Shown here one piece after another: positions 1-6,147 of a DNA stretch of 8,170 nucleotides. Below the pieces are notes generated by a model, which worked only from the letters and a program-made list of their open reading frames with translations, was not told where the DNA came from and did not search any database. Numbering within the stretch: the stretch's first letter is position 1; every line of letters begins with the position of its first letter. A program made the translations under genes and the position numbers. Origin of the DNA: an uncultured Lachnospiraceae bacterium (lineage in GTDB: Bacteria > Bacillota_A > Clostridia > Lachnospirales > Lachnospiraceae); NCBI GenBank assembly GCA_947175285.1, contig CAMWMM010000204.1, forward strand, positions 1-8,170. Direction: 5' to 3'.

Positions 1-52
1 CGGACAAACGGTTTTCAAGACCGCCTCGTTATGACCACTTCGATACCTCTCC
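1..52 (-). tRNA. tRNA-Ser (anticodon UGA), 5' part only, cut by the window edge
   Basis: Read on the minus strand, the sequence starts with the acceptor half GGAGAGG (52-46), then TA, a short D stem TCG/CGA around a loop containing GG, and the anticodon arm GCGGT-CTTGAAA-ACCGT. The anticodon TGA lies at 17-15 and would read UCN serine codons. The sequence after the anticodon stem begins the long variable arm expected of tRNA-Ser and is cut at base 1, so the T arm and 3' end lie outside the window. Positions 36-38 are AAA (15-13), the signature recognised by the prenyltransferase MiaA. The gene has its own promoter, so it need not depend on the protein genes upstream. Confidence 0.93.
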
Positions 53-93
53 ATGTTCGATTTGGCTAACCTTTCTCGGTCAGCGCAAAAACC

Positions 94-122
94 ATTTTAG
101 CAAAAAAGAATATTAGTGTCAA
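94..122 (-). promoter_or_regulatory. Sigma-A type promoter of the tRNA-Ser gene
   Basis: On the minus strand a perfect -35 box TTGACA (122-117) is followed by a 17-base spacer and a -10 box TAAAAT (99-94), one base from consensus. Transcription would start near 87, leaving a leader of about 35 nt before the mature tRNA 5' end at 52, to be removed by RNase P. The box strength and optimal spacing fit a highly expressed stable-RNA gene. The lipoprotein stop codon lies only about 30 bases upstream and no hairpin with a U tract separates them, so read-through from the protein operon is also possible. Confidence 0.85.
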
Positions 123-152
123 CAGCTTTTTTTAGAAATTTTATAGAAACTG

Positions 153-2447
153 TTAAAAAAATCCATCCAACGCCTTCCATTCAACCTCCACCCTCGCATA
201 ACGCCGGAGCAATTCCTCAAATTCCGCCTCCGAAAGCGGCTCCTTTTCACTGTCATAATAGTCGCATTGAGGCTTCTCATCATCACGAGCCGAATGCCAG
301 TTATATCCGAACGTTTCCGTCATCTCCGCCCATGCGGCATAAGGCTCCAGACTGTAATAGCAATAATCTCCAGTTCCAGCTACTGCGTAGGATATTTCCA
401 ACACATTTCCCCGGCATAATCCCCAAATCGGACCTCCCATATACTCCTCACCACTCCAATGCTGAATATTCGTGATTTCTCCGCTCTGGCAGGTGAAAAC
501 AGTCAGTAAAAATCCATCATCGTCAGGATTCTCGACATTCCGCACCCCAATCAGCAGTTCACAAATACCCTCGCCGGACATATCCACCAGACTATAGCAT
601 AACTGCATATTTTCCTTATAATATTCGCCCTCACACAATACATTTTCAAAATGGGGGCCTGCGTATTTACCGGATGTGTGCCAGCCTACATCATCCTTTT
701 CCACTTCTTCCGCTTCCGGCTTTCCGTTCTTCCACAGCCGCTCAAACTCTTCCAATACATCTAAGTAGCAAACTGCCGGCGGCGCTTCCTCCGCCGTTCC
801 TTCCCAAACAACCCGTTTCCCTTTTTCCTCATCCGTATAGAGAACTTTCTCATAAAACACAATATCTCCCCGCACATATTTCGCGGCGTAATCATCCGAT
901 TCATAATAGTAGTCCGCTACCGGACAGCGGAGAATCTCCGTGATGTTTTTCTTCGTTTCCGCTGTCCACGGATAGGCTTTTCTTTCCATTTCAAGACCGG
1001 ACTGCTCCACAGCCTTTCTAAGCAGCTCATCCGGCTTATCATCCGCCGCTTTTTCCACCCAATCCGCATAATTACTATCATCCTCTATGTCTCCGGCATA
1101 TCGGCCGCCATCCTGCCACCAGCTCTCCGAAAAAGGACTCCATTCCGGATAAAGAGCCGGATACTCGCTGTCAGAGTTATAACCGGCGAAGGGAACCAGT
1201 TTCGGTTGGAAAAACTCTTCATCTATTTTCAAACTGTCCTCTATACCGATATACGCCCCATATCCTTCAGCTTCCCCTTCCGCCGGGTTTCTAGCCACAT
1301 ATACACTGTATTTCCCGTTCCGAAAATCGTTTACCCTGTTCACGAGTGGGAGGTCCCAATGAAAATCATAATATTCCTTTTGAGCCACCGTCACCTGTCC
1401 TTCCTGATAGCCCAAATGGATTCTGATGCCCCCTTTCCATGAGGAAGAACCCCTGTAAATAGAGTCCGAAAGCAGAACCGTTCCGTCCGGCGCCAGAAGT
1501 TCGCTGTAAATGTTATCTGTATTTTTCGCTAAAATTGTATAAATCCCACTTTCAGCAGGGGTAAGAATGTAAGTTGCTCCGGAATAATTGTTCATATGAT
1601 GGGGCAGCATCGATGCATAAACAAAAATCTCCTCTTTCCCGTCACCCGTAAGGTCGTAAAACGCCACCTGCTCCAGCTCATAGGGCAAATCAATTTGTTC
1701 CAGTTCTACTTCCCGCCCTTCTGCCAAGTCTTCCGCAATCCCTATCAGCCTGTTTTCCAATTTTATACAGAATTCTCCTTCATCCGGAAATACCGCCGTA
1801 GTATAATATTCTTCATTTATCTCACATTTATCGCTTTCCCGCAGCAAAATTTCCTCATAATCATCAAAGTCCGATGCCTGATAGTAAACCGATTTTCCCT
1901 CTTTCTCCACTCTGGCGGTAAAATACTTTGCCCTTCCATATTGAAAACTGCGGCTTAATGAAGTTCCGCCCTCATTAAACTGGTATGTAACACTGTACTC
2001 ATGCAGCGGGTATTCTTCACCTCCGATTCCTTTGTAAACACACTGGTCAAAATTAGCAACAACCGTATTCTCGTCTATCCGCTCCCAGCTTCCTCTGTCT
2101 ACATTCCGGTGCCCGTAATGAACCACCTGACCATCGGGAGAAAAACACGTGGTATAAGTTTGCAGCCACTCCTCCAATTTAGAATAACTCACGCCTGTTC
2201 TCGTTTTCCACGTTCCTACTATCGGGTCTTGTTCCGGTGCTTCCGCACCTGCCATTTCCTGCGCCGCTTCCGGTTCTGCCTCCAGCCCCGCCGTCTCCTC
2301 CGATACTTCCGATTTCTCCCCTGAATCTTCGGCTATTTCTTCATTTTCTGTCATATCTGCCGGAACTGCTCCTGTTTCTCCGCATCCACTCAAAAGCAGC
2401 GCCAAAATTCCTGCTGTCAGCAAGCCTGCCAATCTTTTCTTTCTCAT
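153..2447 (-). CDS. Large secreted lipoprotein, function unknown
   Basis: This 764-residue protein has a lipoprotein signal peptide: basic MRKKR, a hydrophobic stretch, and a lipobox LSGC with the lipidated cysteine at residue 22. It should therefore be anchored to the outer face of the membrane. Residues about 30-73 form an acidic, Ala/Glu-rich linker. From about 76 a segment starting IVGTW looks like the lipocalin-like modules seen in clostridial lipoproteins. DLTGDGKEE (265-273) and a degenerate DMSGEGICE (622-630) resemble the calcium-loop or FG-GAP-type motifs common in such proteins. I cannot assign a ligand or enzymatic activity. I chose the ATG at 2447 over an in-frame ATG at 2480 because it places the signal peptide at the N-terminus and has a better ribosome site. 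The gene lies 45 bp after ispD with no terminator between, so it is probably the last protein gene of the operon. Its envelope role is unrelated to its tRNA-processing neighbours. Confidence 0.85.
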   Translation of the reverse strand: MRKKRLAGLLTAGILALLLSGCGETGAVPADMTENEEIAEDSGEKSEVSEETAGLEAEPEAAQEMAGAEAPEQDPIVGTWKTRTGVSYSKLEEWLQTYTTCFSPDGQVVHYGHRNVDRGSWERIDENTVVANFDQCVYKGIGGEEYPLHEYSVTYQFNEGGTSLSRSFQYGRAKYFTARVEKEGKSVYYQASDFDDYEEILLRESDKCEINEEYYTTAVFPDEGEFCIKLENRLIGIAEDLAEGREVELEQIDLPYELEQVAFYDLTGDGKEEIFVYASMLPHHMNNYSGATYILTPAESGIYTILAKNTDNIYSELLAPDGTVLLSDSIYRGSSSWKGGIRIHLGYQEGQVTVAQKEYYDFHWDLPLVNRVNDFRNGKYSVYVARNPAEGEAEGYGAYIGIEDSLKIDEEFFQPKLVPFAGYNSDSEYPALYPEWSPFSESWWQDGGRYAGDIEDDSNYADWVEKAADDKPDELLRKAVEQSGLEMERKAYPWTAETKKNITEILRCPVADYYYESDDYAAKYVRGDIVFYEKVLYTDEEKGKRVVWEGTAEEAPPAVCYLDVLEEFERLWKNGKPEAEEVEKDDVGWHTSGKYAGPHFENVLCEGEYYKENMQLCYSLVDMSGEGICELLIGVRNVENPDDDGFLLTVFTCQSGEITNIQHWSGEEYMGGPIWGLCRGNVLEISYAVAGTGDYCYYSLEPYAAWAEMTETFGYNWHSARDDEKPQCDYYDSEKEPLSEAEFEELLRRYARVEVEWKALDGFF

Positions 2448-2455
2448 ATGTCCGT

Positions 2456-2461
2456 CCCCCT
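2456..2461 (-). promoter_or_regulatory. Ribosome binding site that decides the lipoprotein start
   Basis: AGGGGG on the minus strand lies 8 nt before the ATG at 2447. The competing upstream ATG at 2480 is preceded only by a weak, badly spaced GGAA, and starting there would add 11 polar residues in front of the signal peptide. The downstream start is therefore preferred. Confidence 0.65.
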
Positions 2462-2492
2462 GTTTTTCGGCAAATATCATTTTCCAAGTCTT

Positions 2493-3206
2493 CTATTTCA
2501 AGAAGGAATCCGCAATGATTAAGTCTTCCGGCGTTGTGATTTTGATATTCTCATAAGAGCCTTCCACAAGCTTGACCGGGTGATGCAAAAGAGTTTCCAC
2601 TACCATAGCATCATCCGTAATCCGTATGCCCTGTGCTTTCAGTTCTTCTTCTTTTAGCAATAGTTTACCATAAGCTTCTTTTGCCAATGCTATTGTAAAA
2701 ACCTGCGGTGTCTGTACCTGCCAGAGTGTTTCTCTGTCAGGGGTATGTTTGGCAAAGCAGTTTCCATCTGCTACTTTAATGGTATCCTTGACCGGCATCC
2801 CCACTACACAGGCATGGTGCTCTTTTACCGCATCATATGCACGAAGCAAGATTTCCTCAGATAAAAAAGGGCGCGCTCCGTCATGTATAAAGACGTACCC
2901 TGCACCCTCTGCCGCTTTCATTGCATTCGCTACGGAATGATAACGTTCTTTGCCGCCCTCCACAATTTTTTTCACTTTTGAAAAATGAAACTTTTCTACG
3001 ATTTCGGTACGACAGTATGTTTCTTCGTCTTTACCCGTCACCAGAATGATTTCTTCTATAAAGGAACTGTCCTGAAATGCTTTTAAGGCATAATAAATAA
3101 CCGGCTTGTCTTTCAGCAGAAGATACTGCTTGTGTACGGTGCTGTTCATCCGCTTTCCCTGCCCCGCTGCCAAGACTACGGCAATATTCTTTTCTTTTCC
3201 GCTCAT
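2493..3206 (-). CDS. ispD: 2-C-methyl-D-erythritol 4-phosphate cytidylyltransferase (IspD)
   Basis: IspD couples CTP to 2-C-methyl-D-erythritol 4-phosphate to give CDP-ME, the third step of the MEP route to IPP and DMAPP; it is cytosolic. The 237-residue length is normal. Visible family motifs are the nucleotide-binding loop LAAGQGKRM (12-20) with Arg19 and Lys26, GGKERYHSV (84-92), HDGARPF (108-114), PVKDTIK (138-144), the [13 protein letters not shown] block (156-168) with Arg158, and [10 protein letters not shown] with Lys222. Arg19, Lys26, Arg158 and Lys222 correspond to the catalytic and substrate-binding residues known from the E. coli enzyme. The related ribitol-5-phosphate enzyme TarI is a possible alternative, but no tarJ or teichoic-acid gene is nearby. 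The start overlaps the tsaD stop by 4 nt (ATGA), with a GGGAG site just upstream, which suggests translational coupling. Confidence 0.93.
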   Translation of the reverse strand: MSGKEKNIAVVLAAGQGKRMNSTVHKQYLLLKDKPVIYYALKAFQDSSFIEEIILVTGKDEETYCRTEIVEKFHFSKVKKIVEGGKERYHSVANAMKAAEGAGYVFIHDGARPFLSEEILLRAYDAVKEHHACVVGMPVKDTIKVADGNCFAKHTPDRETLWQVQTPQVFTIALAKEAYGKLLLKEEELKAQGIRITDDAMVVETLLHHPVKLVEGSYENIKITTPEDLIIADSFLK

Positions 3207-4243
3207 ATTCTTTCTCCCAGACGCAGATTCGGCACTGCGTTCAAATCATATCCGTGCCGCACTCCTTTGCAGTATTCGTAATATCCGGCTGTTCCTATCA
3301 TTGCTGCGTTATCGGTGCAAAGAATGGGCGATGGATGGTAAAATTCTATTTTCTCTGCCTTGCAGGCATCCATAAGCGCCTTTCTCAGCGCCGTATTGGA
3401 TGCAACACCGCCGGCAATCGCAAATTTGTTCATTCCATACTCTTTTACTGCCTGCATCGAGTGTTCCACAAGCACATCCACGACCGCTTTCTGAAAAGAA
3501 GCGGCAACATCCGCCTGACAGACGGGAATTTTTTTCATCTCACAGGAATTTAAGTAATTTAAAACAGCAGATTTTAAACCGCTGAAACTGAAATCGTAAA
3601 CTGCATCCGCCACTTTTGCCCTAGGAAAAGCAATCGCATCCGCATTGCCCTCTTTTGCCACCTTATCAATCTTAGGTCCTCCGGGATAACCTAAACCAAT
3701 TGCTCTTGCTACCTTATCAAAAGCCTCTCCTGCGGCATCATCTCTCGTCCGTCCGAGAATCTCATATTCTCCATAATCTTTGACCATGACAAGATGAGAA
3801 TGTCCGCCCGATACTACCAGACAGATAAATGGCGGTTCCAACTCTTTGTTTTCTATATAATTCGCACTGATATGTCCCTCGATATGGTGGACTCCGACTA
3901 ACGGAATACCGGAAGCAAGACTGATTGCCTTAGCCGTTGACACCCCCACTAACAGTGCACCGACCAGCCCCGGACCGTAAGTAACGGCAATTGCCGTAAT
4001 ATCCTGCAGCGTCACTTTCGCCTCGCACAGCGCTTCCTCAATCACCTGATTTATTTTTTCAATATGTTTCCTGGAAGCAATTTCCGGTACGACACCTCCG
4101 TAGACGGTATGCAGCGCAATCTGCGAAGATATGATATTGGATAAAACTTCCCTGCCGTTTTTTACAACAGCCGCCGCCGTTTCATCACAGGAACTTTCCA
4201 CTGCCAGGATAAGCACATCTTCTTTTTCCATCTCTATAACCAT
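3203..4243 (-). CDS. tsaD: tRNA threonylcarbamoyladenosine synthesis catalytic subunit TsaD
   Basis: TsaD (Kae1/YgjD family) transfers the threonylcarbamoyl group from threonylcarbamoyl-AMP to A37 of ANN-decoding tRNAs, working with TsaB and TsaE. The 346-residue length is typical. The N-terminal ASKHA nucleotide-binding fold is seen in [15 protein letters not shown] (13-27) and [11 protein letters not shown] (90-100). The metal-binding pair is His120 and His124 in HIEGH, with the third ligand Asp311 in the DNAAMIG segment. [10 protein letters not shown] and GGVASN (278-283) are further family marks. The start is uncertain: the ATG at 4243 has an AAGGG sequence very close to it, and an in-frame ATG at 4231 would shorten the protein by four residues. 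The gene follows the membrane protein by 25 nt and overlaps ispD by 4 nt. Older annotations call this family O-sialoglycoprotein endopeptidase. Confidence 0.96.
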   Translation of the reverse strand: MVIEMEKEDVLILAVESSCDETAAAVVKNGREVLSNIISSQIALHTVYGGVVPEIASRKHIEKINQVIEEALCEAKVTLQDITAIAVTYGPGLVGALLVGVSTAKAISLASGIPLVGVHHIEGHISANYIENKELEPPFICLVVSGGHSHLVMVKDYGEYEILGRTRDDAAGEAFDKVARAIGLGYPGGPKIDKVAKEGNADAIAFPRAKVADAVYDFSFSGLKSAVLNYLNSCEMKKIPVCQADVAASFQKAVVDVLVEHSMQAVKEYGMNKFAIAGGVASNTALRKALMDACKAEKIEFYHPSPILCTDNAAMIGTAGYYEYCKGVRHGYDLNAVPNLRLGERI

Positions 4244-4268
4244 GCCCTTTTCTCAGACTTATTTCAAT

Positions 4269-4835
4269 CTAATTGTCTAACTCCCATCCGAGAATCTTCC
4301 AATGCTTATTTTCATCCCGTCGTAAAATAAATACCACTCTGCTCTGCAATATCTCTGATTTCTGCCTGATATTGTATGTACAGTAAAGTCTGGCGCAATA
4401 ATCTTCTCCCTCGTAAAAATACTCAACGTCCGTACTTGCTGACACCTCATAAGAGGAAATTGCACGGTCATATGATTTCATTTCCGCAATATCCGATTTT
4501 AAGTCTTCCAGATATTGCTCTTTAGTCTGGTTGGCAAGCAGTTCATCATCATAAATACCTTCAATTTTCATAGCCAGCTCATACAACTCGTCTTCCGTAT
4601 ATTTTTCATTATAGAAGCATTTGGAAATCTCGCTGAAATATGTTACAACTTCTTTGGGCGATGGAGGATAGCTTTTATCCAAATCACGCAGCAGAACCGT
4701 CTGAACTAAGGTGGATTCCACAACTTCCTCTTTTTTAGGTTCCTCTACTTTGTTTGTGACATAATAAAAATATCCTATCACAAGCGCCGCCAGAATAATT
4801 CCGATAATGACAATCTTGATTCCGTTTTTTTTCAT
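4269..4835 (-). CDS. Small membrane-anchored protein, resembles DUF6715
   Basis: This 188-residue protein has a positively charged start (MKKNGIK), one hydrophobic segment at about 6-26 without a lipobox, and a charged linker rich in Glu and Lys (30-40). About 150 residues would lie outside the membrane if the usual N-in orientation holds. The body contains SYPPSPKEVVTYFSEISKCF (55-74), a helical acidic stretch, and a C-terminal strand pattern ending WKILGWELDN that recalls NTF2-like or other small alpha+beta folds. From memory it resembles the DUF6715 family of Lachnospiraceae; no function is known to me. A GGTGGGG sequence lies about 8 nt before the ATG. The gene sits 19 nt after rnz and 25 nt before tsaD, inside the tRNA-modification operon, but the sequence does not show whether it takes part in that process. 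Confidence 0.8.
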   Translation of the reverse strand: MKKNGIKIVIIGIILAALVIGYFYYVTNKVEEPKKEEVVESTLVQTVLLRDLDKSYPPSPKEVVTYFSEISKCFYNEKYTEDELYELAMKIEGIYDDELLANQTKEQYLEDLKSDIAEMKSYDRAISSYEVSASTDVEYFYEGEDYCARLYCTYNIRQKSEILQSRVVFILRRDENKHWKILGWELDN

Positions 4836-4854
4836 GTTTCATCCCCACCTTTCC

Positions 4855-5763
4855 TCAGTCTTCATATAATAAGTCTACACTCTTTCCATCCTTTCCCGCA
4901 ATAGCATTTGGAAAAATTTTCCTGACTTCATGCATATAATCTTCCGCTCTTACGAGAGAAGGGCTGTAATGCGTCAGCCACAGTTCTTTCACCTGTGCTT
5001 CTTTTGCCATTGCTGCCGCCTCATAAAATGTCATATGCTTGTATTCTTTAGCTTTCTGTTTTTTCTCCGGTTCGCCATACATTCCTTCACAGATAAACAA
5101 ATCCGCCTCTTTGGCATTTCTGACAATACTGTCAGTCGGTCTTGTATCCGTACAATAAGTCAGCTTAATCCCTTTTCTGGGTGCTCCCAGCACCATATCA
5201 GGCGTCCATGTACCCTGCTCAGTCACTATCGTCTCGCCTTTTTGCAGGCGGTTCCAATATTTTTGTTCGATACCGCAGGACTTTGCCTTTTCCACATCGA
5301 ATTTCCCGATTCTGTCCACGACGATATTATAACCATAACAAATGACGTTATGATTGACCTTAAACGCTTCTATCCGAAAACCGTCAAATTCCAGAGTCTG
5401 CTCTGCATCCGTAAGTTCCAGACATTCTATCGGGAAAGGCAGTTCCGGCGCAATCACCCGCAGCGACGACACCACATGTGTCAGTCCTTTGGGTCCTATC
5501 AAAAGAAGCGGCTCTGTCCGTTCTGCATTCCCCATTGTCAGAAGCATGCCCGGCAGTCCGCTGATGTGGTCTGCGTGAAAGTGCGTAAAGCAGATAATGT
5601 CAATCGGTTTCGGACTCCATCCTTTTTCTTTCATGGCAATCTGCGTACCCTCTCCGCAATCTATCAATATACTTTTCCCGTTATATCTTGCCATTAGGGA
5701 GGTAAGCCACCGATATGGCAGCGGCATCATCCCCCCTGTTCCAAGCAAACAAATGTCTAACAT
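4855..5763 (-). CDS. rnz: Ribonuclease Z (tRNA 3' endonuclease)
   Basis: RNase Z cleaves tRNA precursors after the discriminator base, chiefly those lacking an encoded CCA, and acts in the cytosol as a dimer with a two-zinc site. The 302-residue protein is close to the usual length of about 307. It shows the metallo-beta-lactamase signature THFHADH with His61, His63, Asp65 and His66, and further ligands His138, Asp206 (CTDTRP) and His265 (LTHYSPS). His243 in KHMTF matches the conserved HxxT helix. The opening LGTGGMMPLPYRW is typical of clostridial members. The exosite arm (about 155-180) does not contain the Gly-Pro-rich PPGP-type turn of the Bacillus and E. coli enzymes; it reads CGIEQKYWNRLQKGE instead. 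An AGGG site lies about 8 nt before the ATG. The gene is 23 nt downstream of the small cysteine protein. Confidence 0.95.
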   Translation of the reverse strand: MLDICLLGTGGMMPLPYRWLTSLMARYNGKSILIDCGEGTQIAMKEKGWSPKPIDIICFTHFHADHISGLPGMLLTMGNAERTEPLLLIGPKGLTHVVSSLRVIAPELPFPIECLELTDAEQTLEFDGFRIEAFKVNHNVICYGYNIVVDRIGKFDVEKAKSCGIEQKYWNRLQKGETIVTEQGTWTPDMVLGAPRKGIKLTYCTDTRPTDSIVRNAKEADLFICEGMYGEPEKKQKAKEYKHMTFYEAAAMAKEAQVKELWLTHYSPSLVRAEDYMHEVRKIFPNAIAGKDGKSVDLLYED

Positions 5764-5786
5764 ATAAATCCCTCATATATGAAAGG

Positions 5787-6050
5787 CTACATTAATTCTT
5801 TCCGTTCCTCGCTTTCTACCGGAAGCTTGAATCCGGCAATGATTTTGCTATAACAGTCTTCACACAGATCAAAACTGTGCGTTTCGCCGTCTCTTTTACT
5901 GAAATAGCCGAAATCATGCTCGATATGGATACACTCTTCTTTTAAAATGCCATTTTCTACCAGCATTTTTTTATTACAACAATTACAAATCACTGCAGCC
6001 AGTTCATTTTCTCTTTCTTTTAATTCTTCTTTCATAAGATAAGTTCTCAT
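5787..6050 (-). CDS. Small putative zinc-binding protein, function unknown
   Basis: This 87-residue protein has a charged, probably helical N-terminus (about 6-18). Two cysteine pairs follow, Cys22-x-x-Cys25 (CNCC) and Cys63-x-x-Cys66 (CEDC), separated by 37 residues. Cys24, Cys40, His42 and His45 are further possible ligands. The CxxC...CxxC spacing suggests a zinc ribbon or treble-clef knuckle, and the segment between contains FGYFSKRDGETH. I do not recognise a named family and no catalytic motif is visible. The start is fixed by a strong AGGAGG site 5 nt upstream. It is the first gene after the promoter at 6096-6124 and is followed by rnz after 23 nt, so it leads the operon. A regulatory or adaptor role is possible but unproven. 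Confidence 0.8.
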   Translation of the reverse strand: MRTYLMKEELKERENELAAVICNCCNKKMLVENGILKEECIHIEHDFGYFSKRDGETHSFDLCEDCYSKIIAGFKLPVESEERKELM

Positions 6051-6055
6051 TTTAC

Positions 6056-6061
6056 CCTCCT
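6056..6061 (-). promoter_or_regulatory. Perfect Shine-Dalgarno sequence of the small cysteine protein
   Basis: AGGAGG on the minus strand is followed by GTAAA and the ATG at 6050. This is the strongest ribosome site in the window. It settles the start against the in-frame ATG five codons later, which has no such site. Confidence 0.8.
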
Positions 6062-6087
6062 GTACCTACATAAATAAACGCTGTGTG

Positions 6088-6102
6088 ACATAATCATTAT
6101 AA
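6088..6102 (-). promoter_or_regulatory. PerR/Fur-like 7-1-7 palindrome over the -10 box
   Basis: On the minus strand the sequence is TTATAAT-G-ATTATGT. The left half matches the PerR box half-site TTATAAT in all 7 positions and the right half matches ATTATAA in 5 of 7, so 12 of 14 in total; ATAAT-G-ATTAT is a perfect 11-bp palindrome. It overlaps the -10 box, where a repressor would block polymerase. Part of the match is automatic, because TATAAT itself supplies six of the bases. This is a candidate operator, not a demonstrated one. Confidence 0.3.
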
Positions 6103-6124
6103 CAGGCTGAAATATGTAAAAACA
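6096..6124 (-). promoter_or_regulatory. Probable extended -10 promoter for the rnz-tsaD-ispD operon
   Basis: The 97-bp gap after tsaB-rimI contains, on the minus strand, a perfect -10 box TATAAT (6101-6096) preceded by TGT, which makes the extended -10 motif TGnTATAAT. At 17 bases upstream the -35 position holds only TGTTTT (6124-6119), a poor match, which is common where an extended -10 compensates. Transcription would begin near 6089, giving a leader of about 38 nt before the small cysteine gene. No terminator is visible upstream, so read-through from tsaE-tsaB-rimI could also feed the operon. Confidence 0.6.
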
Positions 6125-6147
6125 GTGGTAATTATTCTATCTGCTTC

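Noticed and set aside
1..52. tRNA-Ser(UGA) as a substrate of the neighbouring t6A enzymes
   Set aside because: t6A37 is placed on tRNAs reading ANN codons. This tRNA reads UCN and carries the A36-A37-A38 mark of prenylated tRNAs.
53..152. Terminator between the lipoprotein gene and the tRNA promoter
   Set aside because: Only a weak AACAG/CTGTT pairing with a long AT-rich loop is present; no GC-rich stem followed by U residues.
2448..2480. Upstream ATG at 2480 as the lipoprotein start
   Set aside because: It would place 11 polar residues before the signal peptide and lacks a well-spaced ribosome site, while the ATG at 2447 has AGGGGG at 8 nt.
4930..5697. 255-codon open frame on the plus strand opposite rnz
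   Set aside because: It lies wholly over the clear RNase Z gene, has no ribosome site and reads as Cys/His/Phe/Arg-rich antisense sequence with no recognisable domain. The other plus-strand open frames over the minus-strand genes were set aside for the same reason.
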